Positions 47,531-57,979 of a stretch of 64,000 nt of DNA are shown in pieces. Below the pieces are notes generated by a model. It made no database searches and was not told the DNA's origin. It saw only the letters and a program-made list of their open reading frames with translations. Within the stretch, counting starts at the first letter, position 1. Every line of letters begins with the position of its first letter. The position numbers and the translations under genes are program-made. This DNA comes from Saccharina japonica (taxonomy: Eukaryota; Sar; Phaeophyceae; Laminariales; Laminariaceae): NCBI GenBank assembly GCA_008828725.1, contig MEHQ01000638.1, forward strand, positions 141,579 through 205,578. Reading direction: 5' to 3'.

Positions 47531-47669
47531 GAAGATCCGAAACGACAAGATCACCACCATCATCACAACCGAAGCGTAATATACTATAAGGATGTCTCTC
47601 TCATGAGGGTGTCAACTGGATGATGAGCACCTCTGGCTCGGGTGTTTGAGAGATGCTCGCCCTGAGCTG

Positions 47670-47791
47670 TGTGTCGATACCAGTCTATTTTGGTCGATCC
47701 CAGTCTATTTCGGTCGATCCCCGTCTATTTTAGTCGGTCCCAGTCTAGTTGATCGATCCCAGCCTAATTTGGTCGATCCCAGTCTATTATG
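47670..47791 (+). repeat. ~21-bp tandem repeat, six units
   Basis: Variants of tcgatcccagtctattttgg starting near 47673, 47694, 47715, 47736, 47755 and 47776. Confidence 0.9.
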
Positions 47792-47971
47792 TGTCTTATT
47801 CTTATTTTGCACGGGTAATAATGTGCTACTGCCTTTGCCGCACGAGTATGTACCATATATTTCTGGTGCATCTCTTTAATACCCGACAAACTGACACGAA
47901 GTTTAGAAATATACCTGTTTCGTGATCAAAACCAGAGATAAACTTGGATGTGTAATTCTTTACTCCGGGGC

Positions 47972-48029
47972 CTGACTTTAGTCGACCAGTTCGCTGGCTA
48001 GCGCCAGCCAACTAGTCGACCAAAGTCAG
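47972..48029. other. 27-bp stem hairpin with TAGC loop
   Basis: The first 27 bases (ctgactttagtcgacc...) pair with the last 27 at 24 of 27 positions around a 4-base loop. It includes two GTCGAC sites. Confidence 0.85.
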
Positions 48030-48760
48030 TTAGTTAGCTGGCTTTGTCTGTCAACGAATAACTAGCGGGGAACTCCAGCCAACTCACAGCCCTAGAAAAC
48101 ATGGATCTCCAGAACTTCAGTTAGAAACGAAATCGGCCCAAAACTGCGCGAATTACGGGTTTTGCACTTATGTCAACATAAAATGCCCAGTTGTATGTGA
48201 AAAAATCGACAGAAAACAAAAAAAGAAAAAGGGCCACTGCTGTACGTACGAGCTAAACAAGGGCTCCGTATAGAAACCGGCGTTTTGTTTTCGTCCGCTG
48301 TTCGTATGTACCTGCTACGACTTTCTGGACTGCTCCTGCTGCTGTTGCTGCTTTAAACGGGTTTTATAGTACTACGACTATTGATACTTTTGCTGTACGT
48401 ACTGGTGGCTGCTGTTTGCTCTGGTTTCACACTGCTGTTTGTTGTTAACTGTTGTTGTTATTGTGGGTAGATGGATCGGTTGGTGCGTGTGTCGATCGGT
48501 TGGTGCGTACGTATGTACGTGGTTGGGTGGGTGGGTCGGTGGGTGTGAGTGAGTGGGTGTGGGTGAGTGAGTGGGTTGGTGGGTGTGGGTGGGTGTCGGC
48601 GAGTAGGTTGGTACGTGGTTGACTGCGTGTTTGGACTTACCTGACCAGTAGATAGCGTTATAGGGTGTGGATCGTGGCCCAGTTACTATTTGGTATTCTT
48701 GTTTTTGTCCAGGTTTTGTTCGCTATTATACCGGCCCCGCACTGGCATGGTTCGGGGTAC

Positions 48761-49869
48761 CACCATTTATGGATGTACCGGAAAGCTCCCAGTTATCGTA
48801 CACTGCCCATACAGCAGCCATTATTCCGTATTCAAACCAAGGGCTCGATGGTGTCCCCTGCACTACTCATGATTATTCGACCGCTCTAGGCTCGTGTTAT
48901 CAGAAAGTTCTGTGCAGCAGTAAAACAATAATACGTACGAGTACTCGCATGTACAAGCGTACCAGAGGTACGATTATTCTCAGGCTAAAATACCTTCGGT
49001 TGATGTGGTTCCAACTTCTAAGCAGACAAATTCATTCAAAATTGACGGCGAGTACATACACATATACCACGCTCACACAACGCGAAGTCGGGTGGTATTT
49101 CAACAACTACGACTACAAAATACATCATGTGGAGTAGCGACGAGCCATCGTAGCATTTCACCCTGATGCACAACTTTGTGGGCTTTGACAAGTACGCATA
49201 AAGTACAGGATTTTATCACAGGGTATATATAATCTTTGAGATGGACAAGGAAAGCGCGTTTACAGCAGTATACCATAACACGCCGCCCAAACAGGAGCCA
49301 CGAGCTCACCCAGTCTCCGTGTCGACGGCGATTGTCGATATCGACCGTAAACCGACAATGCACCCAGCTGCGCGTGTAGGTTGTACGCCTGTGTTGCTCT
49401 CCCTACAAATCACCAAAATGATGTATTTCCATAACGCCTAATATTATTGAAACCGGGATTTGGTCAAAATCAGCCCCTCACAAGGCAATTGGAAACGCTC
49501 ATCGTTGTCCCTGTGTTCTCCCTACCGAGGCACCGGAGAGCCTCAGCATCAAGGCCCAAGCCCAAGTGATACTGGGTGTAGACAAAACTGAAGCTACATT
49601 GGCGATGAGATTTGTAGATCTCGAGAATTCACGTCCGCTGTTGCTGAAAGCGATTTCGCAGCTCGAGCCGCTAGGTAGTCGCGCCGCTCGATAACGCGAT
49701 GTTCAACGAAGTAGTCGCTGTGCTAGACCAACATGAAATCGCCCAGAACTCCTCCTATATGCCTGCATAGACCCAAGGAAGAATAACCAGGGTGGTGGAC
49801 TTTCGGATTAGCACAACAGCGGCCGCAACCGACCTTTGTAGTGTGCCTTCAAAAACAGCAAAAAAACGA
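48761..49869. other. No supportable gene; partial repeat-E-like fragments
   Basis: cctgtgttgctctccctaca at ~49388 resembles the outer end of repeat E, and agggtggtggacttt..gattagc (49791) recurs at 50107 inside it. This suggests nested or partly duplicated copies. Confidence 0.5.
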
Positions 49870-50264
49870 CAAAACGTACCAGATTTAGAGTACGAGGTCG
49901 TACGCACGAAATGTGATGCTGTACGTACGTGTACGAGTTCTCGAAAACATGCACCAACGGAAGTCGTCGCCATTTGAAAAAGCGGCGTAATTCAACCGCC
50001 TGGAACCACATTTTCAAACTTCAGCGACGTAGTCGCTGTTCGTAGAGAACGCGAAAACTGCTGCCGCTTTGCCACACAGTAGTGAGAGCACCAAAGAGCC
50101 CATCGCAGGGTGGTGGACTTTTTGATTAGCTGTGAGGCTGGAGCTAGAGCAGAATTACGAAATGTCCTATGGGAAAAAATACAGTGGTAGAGGTTCTTCC
50201 AGACGTTAGGCTGAAATACATAGAGCCAGAATCGAAGTTTTTTTGTGGGGAGAGCAACACAGGT
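49870..50264 (-). repeat. Dispersed repeat E, copy 2 (inverted relative to copy 1)
   Basis: Reverse complement of 4779-5173, nearly identical. Similarity stops at aggtgaggg. Unlike copy 1 the sequence continues past the point where copy 1 is lost in the gap (below 49870), so it predicts what may lie in the missing bases. Confidence 0.85.
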
Positions 50265-50369
50265 GAGGGGGGTACGAAACATAGGCCCAAACCAACGTCC
50301 CCAGGCCACGTACGTACATGCTTGGCCTGTGAAATGCCGTGGAACTCCCAAGTGGCGATCGAAGAGGGC

Positions 50370-50377
50370 AAATTTTT
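50370..50377. repeat. 8-bp target-site duplication, left
   Basis: AAATTTTT, identical to 51775-51782. Confidence 0.88.
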
Positions 50378-50424
50378 CAACGACTATCATGGGAGTCAAC
50401 GGGACGGGAATTCCCATAGAGAAC

Positions 50425-50454
50425 GGGACGGGACGGGTATTCCCGTCCCGTCCC
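50425..50454. other. Perfect 13-bp stem hairpin of GGGAC units
   Basis: GGGACGGGACGGG, loop TATT, CCCGTCCCGTCCC. It marks the point where the subterminal units switch orientation from GGGAC to CCCGT. Confidence 0.92.
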
Positions 50455-51015
50455 ATCGTGAAATGTCTCCCGTCCACGACCTCCCGTCCCATCCCATCAT
50501 GTTTTTCCTACCCATTTCCGTCCCATATGGCCGAAATAGTATCCTCCCGTCCTCCCGTCCCCACCTTGCTTCCCATCCCATCGTCGGATACTTTCTCCCG
50601 TCCCATCTCTTCCCATCCCGTTGGCAGGATACTTTCTCCCGTCCCATCACTTCCCATCCCGTTGGCAGGATAACTTATACCGTCCCACTTGCTTCTCGTC
50701 CCGCTATCCCCGTACTCCCGTTCCCATGAACATTGTGGACATGCTGCTCCCATTGTCAGTTCCCATCTTCCTCCCATTTGCGCTTCCCACTCAACCTCCC
50801 AAATCTCCCATTTGCACTTCCCACTTGTCTCAGTTTCAGTAGAAGTTGTACGAGTATTTCATATTTATTAATATTATATGTGAATCTTGGATTTAATTAT
50901 TTATTGTTGTGGTACGCTGTCAGCTCTCCCATTTTTTTTCTTTTTTTTTTCACTTTTGGAGAGAGACGCACCACACACGCACCACACACGCACCGCACAC
51001 ACACACACGTTCCTC

Positions 51016-51250
51016 ATGGCGGAATCGGCCGGTGGTGGCTCGGCTTCTGAGCCTCCGGCACAGCCAAGTCGGTCATTTTGCGATCAGTGGTACTCCGGGA
51101 CCCGTGAATAAGATGGGTGCAGGCGTTGGGAGAAACAAGCAGACGTCAGGGATTTGGAAGTATTGCGTGGAGTTCGAGCCAGCTGTGGACAAGAAGAACG
51201 TGAAGTGCATGGTGAAACGAAAGCTGCCCGCGTCGAGGCTTGGGGGAGGC
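51016..51250 (+). pseudogene. Decayed hAT transposase N-terminus with BED-finger-like segment
   Basis: ATG at 51016 opens a short frame (MAESAGGGSASEPPAQPS) that stops at 51109-51111. The next ~40 codons in another frame (51122-51250) read KQTSGIWKYC...DKKNVKCMV, matching the BED pattern S-x-x-W-K-Y followed by a metal-binding Cys. After that the CCCGT repeats take over. The frame change, missing second Cys context and absent catalytic domain make it non-functional. Assignment rests on motif shape and on the hAT TIR/TSD context. Confidence 0.5.
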
Positions 51251-51489
51251 GGGGTGTACGTCCCGTTGAGCATTTATGTCCCGTTGACAACGTCCCACAT
51301 ATCCCCAGTGGGCTTCCCGTCGTCTTTCCCATCGACACTGGCAATTTTCCCATTGCCTTTCCCGTTGTCTTTCCCATTGACAATGACAATTTTCCCATTG
51401 TTTCCCGTCCCACTATAAAACGTGATAGTCCCATCCCATCCCGTCTGAAAGATCGGAGCCATATTCGATTCCCGTCCCGTCCCCATCAA

Positions 51490-51640
51490 TAAAAAACTCC
51501 CAGCTTCCCGTCCCGTTCCCGTCCCGTCTAGAAAGCATGTGGACATTTCCCGTCCCGTTCCCGTCCCGTCTAGAAAGCATGGGACATTTCCCGTCCCGTT
51601 CCCGTCCCGTCTAGACGCAAATAGTCCCGTCCCATCCCGT
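51490..51640 (+). repeat. ~47-bp tandem repeat inside the hAT element, three units
   Basis: ttcccgtcccgttcccgtcc followed by cgtctagaaagcatg.gacat occurs three times in succession, the last diverging after cgtctaga. Confidence 0.88.
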
Positions 51641-51879
51641 CACAACGGGAGCAGAAAAACTGACGATGGGATCCCGTCCCGTTGACAACGGGAGCCCAAA
51701 CATTTTCCGCCTGCGGCGGGCTAATCACTCCCGTCCCGTCCCACACGGTGCCTGCGGCACCATGATAGTCCCTGAAATTTTTAACGTCACGGGACAGCTC
51801 GCGGGGACTTTAATTACTCGGGCGAAGCCCGCGCAATACTCATGAAACTCCTGTTCTGGCAGGTTCTGGAGACAGATTT

Positions 51880-52550
51880 TTTATGAGAATCCTCGGTAGA
51901 CATCGATCGACAAACCCAACGACCCCGTCATGAGCTCTGAACGGATCACGCTGGTTAATGGCTCCGACCCACCCTAGTGTTACAGTGCTCATGCCTTGAT
52001 CGGTGAAACGTGGCGCGGGCCGGTCAGGCATCTGGTAAAAAATCATTCGACCGCTGGTGTGTAGAAAACAGACGACACCAAATCTTGATATCTCGCTGAT
52101 CGCAAGAAATATACCGTTTTTCATGTTTGACATCGATCGACAAATCCAGCGACTGCGTCATGGAATCTGAACGGATCGCACTGGTTAGAGGCTCCGACCC
52201 ACCCTAGTGTTACTGTGCTCCCCTCTCGGTGGATGGTATGTGGCGGGCGCCGGCCAGGCGTCTGATAAAAATGTATTTGGCAGCCAATGTGTTGGAAACA
52301 GACGAAAAAACTCTCGATTCGTCTCCGATGGCCAAAAACAGCACTTTTTGAAGGTTTAGACGAAGATCATATGACGTGGCAGGCAACCTCTCTCCTCCTA
52401 GACTACGGATCGCAATGATACCTTCGAGATCCTTATGTATACTCACTGGCCTTGCCCGGTACGAAGTGGGTTAATCGTGGGTTGAGTATTTGTGGAGATC
52501 GAAGGTCAATCGTCGCATGGCTGTCGCGTGAGTGATGCGGTGTTTTCGTG
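51880..52550 (+). repeat. Dispersed repeat family A, copy 3 (partial)
   Basis: Two ~230-bp units (51890-52070, 52120-52295) carry tcgatcgacaaa, ctctgaacggatc, ctccgacccaccctagtgtt and ggcgtctgataaaaatg. They are followed by ctctcgattcgtctccgatg and gccttgcccggtacgaagtg as in copies 1 and 2. The distal modules are missing. Confidence 0.8.
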
Positions 52551-52590
52551 CTGTGGGCTTGTTGGTGTGCGGCGTGATTTCGCCATCTGG

Positions 52591-52676
52591 CTGGCGTGGC
52601 TCCCGTTAATACAGCGATTTGATTGGTAGATAGCTGCCGTGGCTCCCGTTAATAAAGCGATTTGATTGGTAGATGG
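52591..52676. repeat. 43-bp tandem duplication, two units
   Basis: ctggcgtggctcccgttaat followed by a(c/a)agcgatttgattggtaga repeats at 52591 and 52634 with two or three differences. Confidence 0.92.
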
Positions 52677-53554
52677 CTGGCGTTTTCTGTCCCGTGTAGT
52701 TATAGACTTGCCATCGAAGGGCAGGCTGACCTGTGACCTGTGATGCAATTGCACGCCTCATTAGTAAGCGGAGGGAGTACATTTCACATTTCACAGCGAA
52801 CCAAGCGCTGTCGATATCATTGTCTCGGGACATACCTCCCGTTTGGCGTGAAGTAGCCAGGTGAGCTGGTGAGTGTGGTTTGGCGGAGGGTTGTGTTGCA
52901 CGATGGGTGTGGTTCCAGCAAAATTGTAAAATGGGGCCCTAATCACAGACCAAGGCTGCACTGACCATGCCGTGGCAAAGGCATGTGCAGTTGTCACCAC
53001 ACCTCCGTAGACGATATGCACGGCTATACGGGAACCCAAGTCGCGGTTAATCGAGTATGTGGCCAATTGTGCACAAACGACGTGCTGGCAACTCAGAGAT
53101 ATCTAAAAAAAAATAATTGATAATCGCACAGAGGTGCAGCTCCGAACCTCCGTACCTCCGTCACAACACCCCACCTCAACACGACACTCAAACGCGCGCG
53201 ATATACACGTGTTTGCGGCGAAACTCTACACACTAGTAGTGCACAGCAATATCCCAGCAGCGAGATGCCGCTTAAACACGCTCGTGAACGCAATAAACAG
53301 AGGCAAAATGTTTGTCAACGTGCGAAAAAAAACCAAAACGAAGGTGGAACATGCTTATCTTCCGCCAAGTCAACTGCGATGGTACGTAATGCGCGACGTA
53401 GCCTGTGCTTCCTATATTGTTGCGTCGCACTTTGAATTATCGAGTTATTTACTTTACACGTAGTTTTATCGCCGAAGATGTTACTGGCGTTGGTAAATGC
53501 TGTGCCATTCATGTTTGGGTTGCTTCGCTTATTACTGTAAAAAAGCTGTACGCA
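52677..53554. other. No supportable gene
   Basis: Short frames only, no motif or repeat relation seen. Confidence 0.5.
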
Positions 53555-53690
53555 AGGTCGTTTCCTATGCATTTGTTTTTAGGTTCATTTATGGACCCTT
53601 GTTTGTGACTTCAGTTTGTAAGGCCGTTTCTTATGGGATTTATTTTAGCTTCATAAATGGACCCCTTTTGACTCGTCTGTTTGTGACTTC
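53555..53690. repeat. 66-bp tandem duplication, two units
   Basis: aggtcgtttcctatg..ttcatttatggaccc..gtttgtgacttca is followed by aggccgtttcttatg..ttcataaatggacccc..gtttgtgacttca. Confidence 0.75.
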
Positions 53691-53739
53691 ATGTTTGAAG
53701 TCTCGCAAGCAGGTATATATAACAAAGTATAATTGTGAT

Positions 53740-53900
53740 TTTTTTGCCCGGCGGCGCGTTTTCGCGCTCGGCCCTCGCGGCCGATCTCGCCGTCGCTCGG
53801 GTCGGCGGCCGGGGGATCGACCGGGGAGCGCGCCCCCCGGGCCTCGCCCTCGCCCGGGGCTCGTGGCCCGCGCGGGGCGCTCGCGAAGCCGAAAATATAG
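53740..53900. other. Second GC-rich island
   Basis: About 160 bp of very high G+C with many CG dinucleotides (cgcgctcggccctcgcggcc, ggggagcgcgccccccgggc), abrupt against AT-rich DNA on its left. Not recognised as rRNA or coding sequence. Confidence 0.6.
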
Positions 53901-54849
53901 AGTCGGTTTCACGGCGTACCCCGTCCCACTCGGCCGAGCCGAGCAGGGCAACGTAAAACCCGGTCTCGGCGGCAGATTTGAAAGGTGATTTTGCCGCGTC
54001 GGGATCAACACGACGCACAAAGAAGGCACACCGACGTGCACATCGAGCGGCATCGAACATCTATCTGCACGCATGCAGCAACAGCAGCGACGCGACATCA
54101 TCCCTGACGTTGTGCAGTCGTATGGTTATGACAGGGGGCCACGAGCATGCTGCTGCATCAGGTGTGCCCCTACTACGATACGAGCGGTCTCACCGCACCG
54201 AGTTTTTTTCCGTACCAATTTGTCCGAAAATATATGAAACGTTTCGTATTTATTTTCAGATCCAAACGTTCGTAATATTTCCGAGCATATTGGCAAGTGT
54301 ACAGTAGTACGTCGCAGGTACCAGGTATACCTGGTCCGTATCATGCGTCCTCTGCAACAGATACAACCACAGCAGCAGCAGTGCCATGCTCGTAGTGGTG
54401 TTATGCTACCGAGTGGTGCTGCTTCTTGCTTTCGCTCTGCTGTATTGCGGCGGTATGGTCTGTTAGGTGGGGCATCGTGGTGATGCTGAACATAATGATC
54501 GCGCTTGGAAAAAAATAACGAGCTCACCTCATGGAGTCTGTTATAATTTGTCTGGAAATGTAAGAATTGTTTGTTTTTGGTGTATGTGTCAATATCCAGA
54601 CGGTCGTTTGGTTGGTATGTACACGTGAGACGTATCAACGTATACTGTATACCAGGTAAAAGGTGTGTTCTGCAGTACGTCCTCGAGTACGATATATCAT
54701 ACGTACCAGGCATGAAACAACAGCTAGCAGCCGCAATATGATACTCAAAGTGGGTACAACTACTGCAGAGTGCTGCTGCTTCTTTCCGCTGCTTGCGGCT
54801 TGTGAGTACTCTTACTTCTGTTGTTGTGCGATTGATCGAAAGTTTGATC
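53901..54849. other. No supportable gene
   Basis: A long minus-strand open frame (54126-54854) is rich in Cys and His runs from triplet repeats and looks compositional. ggtaccaggtatacctgg (54318) is a partial palindrome. Confidence 0.5.
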
Positions 54850-55400
54850 CCCACTTACGTACTGCTGTACTGCTGCAGCACATGGTGTGTGGGTGAGTTG
54901 GTGGGTGGGTGGGTGGGTGTTTGGGTGGGTGGGTTCGTACGTGGTTGAGTGCTGTCGTGTCTGTACTGTCCCTGGTTTGTTTTCTACGTATTCCCTTTGC
55001 CCGCCAGTACAATACAGCAGCACTATGCTCCTCACCTACAGTACGTACTACTGTATTGCTGTACTGTTAGAGCATGTGATGTGTGGGTGGGTTGTTGGGT
55101 GGGTGGGTGGGTGGGTGGGTGGATGCTCTGGTGGGTGGGTTGGTACGCGGTTGAGTTCTGTCATGTCTGTGGATGGGGACTAACTGCTGTGCTACCCCCA
55201 CTTTTTTCCCTACTTTTGTTAGGCCGCTATGATACAAGGGCTACGCATAGATGCCGGCGACCGGATAGGATATTTTTCATAGTGGAACGACCTCTTGCAC
55301 CTACAGTACGTACCCATCTGCCCCAACATACGTACTGGTATTTGTTTCGTCCGCTATATACCGGCCCCGCTCTGGCATACCACAATGATGCATTTTTATA
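54850..55400 (+). repeat. Diverged copy of a foldback-element arm, internally duplicated
   Basis: Shares ctgctgta, (GGGT)n, gtacgtggttgagtg and tataccggccccgc.ctggca with the arm at 48400-48760. A ~190-bp internal direct duplication places two (GGTG)n blocks at ~54885-54945 and ~55080-55150. Confidence 0.65.
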
Positions 55401-56139
55401 TGATGTACGAATACACCACAAGAACCTTGTGTTTATTTCGCTTGGACGACGGGAAATGTACGTTTTACCACGACGAGTAGTACGTAGTATTTAAGTAGCC
55501 TCAGCTGCTATTCTTAGCTGTACCGCTTTGTTGTGCGCTGAATAAAGCATAAGTGTGCTGCTACTACTGCTGAACGTTAACTGCCGTGTCGCAGCAGTAG
55601 TTGTTGGTGCTGCTGCTTGCTGTATGTACGTAGATACTACAATTAGTAGCTCCGCTTATGTTGGTGCTACTTGCTACACTGCCCGTTGCTACTGCTTTGT
55701 ACTGCTTGCTGTACTCCTTGCTGCTACTGTATACTAGGTACTGTTTTTGCTGGACGAAATGCGATTATATTTTTTCTGCCGTTTGCTGTTTGTATACGAG
55801 AACGACATACTGCTCGCTGTGGTGCACACCGCCATATCTACCGAGCAAAATATGTCACGAAAAACAACTTGACAGTTTTGCCGATCGTGATATTGTTTCC
55901 CAAACTATGAGAATGACAAGTTTTCGCGAACTCAAGAAAATTTGACATCGCGGTTCGTGAAAAAAAAAACATGTTTTTTTTATGTGGTATAACGCCTACT
56001 TAATTATAAATTCAAATATGCGTACGTTAGCAAAAACCGTTTTACTATACGATAATCGCTGAAAGGTGATTATTTGTTTACCCCCCTTTCTACAATTACA
56101 GCTGGATGGTGACAGGTCGGTTTTTCTATGGGACGTGCG
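55401..56139. other. No supportable gene; CTG/TGC triplet-rich sequence
   Basis: ctgctactactgctg, gctgctgcttgctg and similar runs occur at 55555-55740. An AAAAAAAAA/TTTTTTTT pair occurs near 55960-55980. Confidence 0.5.
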
Positions 56140-57080
56140 AGCTTGCGTCACCCCGCGGGGAACACCCCACTCCCCGAAGGGGAGCCTTGTATGTATAGTT
56201 ATGTTTGTGAATTTTTCGCACGTTTCGCAACTTTTCTCTCTGCGCGAGCGCTTTTCGGCAAAACGCTAAGTACCCCGACACGGGAGGCCCGGCCGGACAC
56301 ATTGGTCGAGGTTTGAGCTCGATCCGAGCACTGTAGCTCGCGTGGCGGGCGCTCAAAGTTTTTTTTCCCGCGGGAGTGGATAAGCCAATTTCCCTGGTTT
56401 CTCCGCGTGAGGCTTTGTTTTGTACGTAAGTGCCAGTAAATAATACGTGATGTCCTGTTGTTTGCCCTGATTTCACGAGCTGGTCATGCGCATACACAGG
56501 AGAGCACAGACATATCGGTATACCACAGACAGGTAGAAACAGAACATGCAGAGAGCACAACGTTACTACTCTGCATAAGCACCAGCAGCAGGTAACACCG
56601 TGCCTGGGTGATACACCCATCTGCGCTGTACTGCTGTGGCTAGCTGTGTTTATCGGAGCAAGCGGTCCGTAATCCACCATCTACCTTTCTGTTGTGCTGA
56701 TATATGTGACTGACCCACTCTCACTTTGGCCTGAAATGTAATGGTCGCTTTGATCAAATAGGAGTACGTACCTCAACTGTTCATACGTACGAGTACATGT
56801 ATTTTTTGTGTTTCTTTCCTGAAGCTTACTTCAGAAATCTACAAGACATCAGACAATATGCGGCAAACACAAACAACGAGGTCACAGCCCCGCCTAGAAG
56901 CACAAGCAGCAGACATTACTGTGGCGGGTCCGCCGTTTACTGCTGCTGTGGCTATTAGTGGTTGCTTCATCGGCGGCTTGCATCCGTCATCAGCAATCGC
57001 CACCACACCTCTCTCTCTCTTTTGCGCTGCTGCCTGCTGCCTGCCTGTGCTTGCATGGTGTATGTGCGGCCTGTCGTGCA
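56140..57080 (+). repeat. Dispersed repeat D, copy 2
   Basis: Collinear with 36200-37040: gagctcgatccgagcactgt, gctgtactgctgtgg, tgtggctattagtggttgct, ttgcatccgtcatcagca. An actccccgaaggggagcc hairpin lies at ~56170-56186. Confidence 0.65.
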
Positions 57081-57979
57081 TATGGCGCAAGCCGCGACAA
57101 ATAATACTGTACCGGTATTTGGGCAAATCATTTTTTAATGTTTAATTATTTATTTTCAGGTGCGGGGGTGCAATCTGGGCAAAACAAAAAATAATTACTG
57201 TAGATCGCATTTCCAATTTTATTATTTCGTACCAGAAATAGAGTTAATTACTGTAATTATTTTCGGAGTGCGGGCACACGATAACCCAGACCCCACATAT
57301 ATAAGACAAACAGCAAACACAAACCAAGTGGATTTCTTACGTAGTAGGCAGGTGTGGTCGAGAGTTTCAGCCCCTTCTTCGATGCATCCTTTTCTACTTC
57401 TTCTGCAAATACTATCCCACCACTACTGCTGTACGAGCACTGCTGTGTCCCATGTGTCACGTGTGCGTGCGTGTGCGGTGTGTGCTGTGTGTCATAGACC
57501 TTCCATACCTTGAGCGCCACAACAATAAACTATTGACAAATATGATAAAATGTTTGGCGAGGTCATTAACAAAAATCTCTGAGAACGATCGAGTCAATAG
57601 TAGTAATGGTTCCATCATATTTCCGAGTATGTTTTATCCCCAAAAATGCAGGTGCAGTTTTTTAAATGATATTTGTACAGCAGTAATACGCAGATATTTC
57701 ATAACGTCGTATTTATGTAATACCAGTATACAATATTACATGCGTATGATACAATATCGCATGTTGTATTAATAGTAGATTCTCGATTTGTCCTTGCGCC
57801 ACTCCCCTAGGCACGTCCCGGAGGGGAACCTTGTAGTTTCTTATGGTGGCGTATAGCAAAAAGCACATTATTCTTTTTCATAGGATACGGTGACCATTAA
57901 AGACGAGGTACAACGCACCACCCACGGGTAGAATGTACTCGAAATATTATACAGCAGTAGTATTACATAGAAAGAGCAG
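57081..57979. other. No supportable gene
   Basis: AT-rich. It includes gaggggaaccttgtag at 57821-57835, a variant of the motif at 38555 and 56178. Confidence 0.5.

Larger units (their letters stand above)
46578..48760. mobile_element. Foldback-like element with ~0.6-kb inverted arms
   Basis: The left arm (46578-47156) is the reverse complement of the right arm (48095-48760) with indels. The tips read gtaccccgaaccatgccagg and its complement, and GTAC is present at both outer ends (the target could be TA or GTAC). The arms carry (GGGT)n/(ACCC)n and CTG-type triplet repeats. The ~940-bp core holds a GC-rich island, a 21-bp tandem array and a strong hairpin. No transposase frame was found. A related single arm-like sequence lies at 54850-55400. 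It is probably a non-autonomous DNA element. Confidence 0.78.
50378..51774. mobile_element. hAT-type DNA transposon, non-autonomous, with CCCGT arrays
   Basis: The 1397-bp element is bounded by a 15-bp TIR with two mismatches: CAACGACTATCATGG at the left and the complement of CAGGGACTATCATGG at the right. It is flanked by perfect 8-bp duplications (AAATTTTT), the hallmark length of hAT elements. The interior is dominated by variants of TCCCGTCCCAT and includes a 13-bp-stem hairpin near the left end and 40-50-bp tandem repeats. A decayed BED-finger-like segment (51016-51250) also fits hAT origin, because hAT transposases usually start with a BED finger. The catalytic domain is absent. Confidence 0.9.

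Noticed and set aside
47181-47579. Arg/Gly/Pro-rich frame over the GC island
   Set aside because: Compositional frame, open in both directions, with no motif.
54126-54854. 242-residue minus-strand frame rich in Cys and His
   Set aside because: The Cys runs come from CAG/CTG triplet repeats, the composition is skewed and no family pattern is seen.
56170-56192. Helitron 3' end
   Set aside because: A hairpin is present but the required CTRR end and a Rep/helicase partner are absent.
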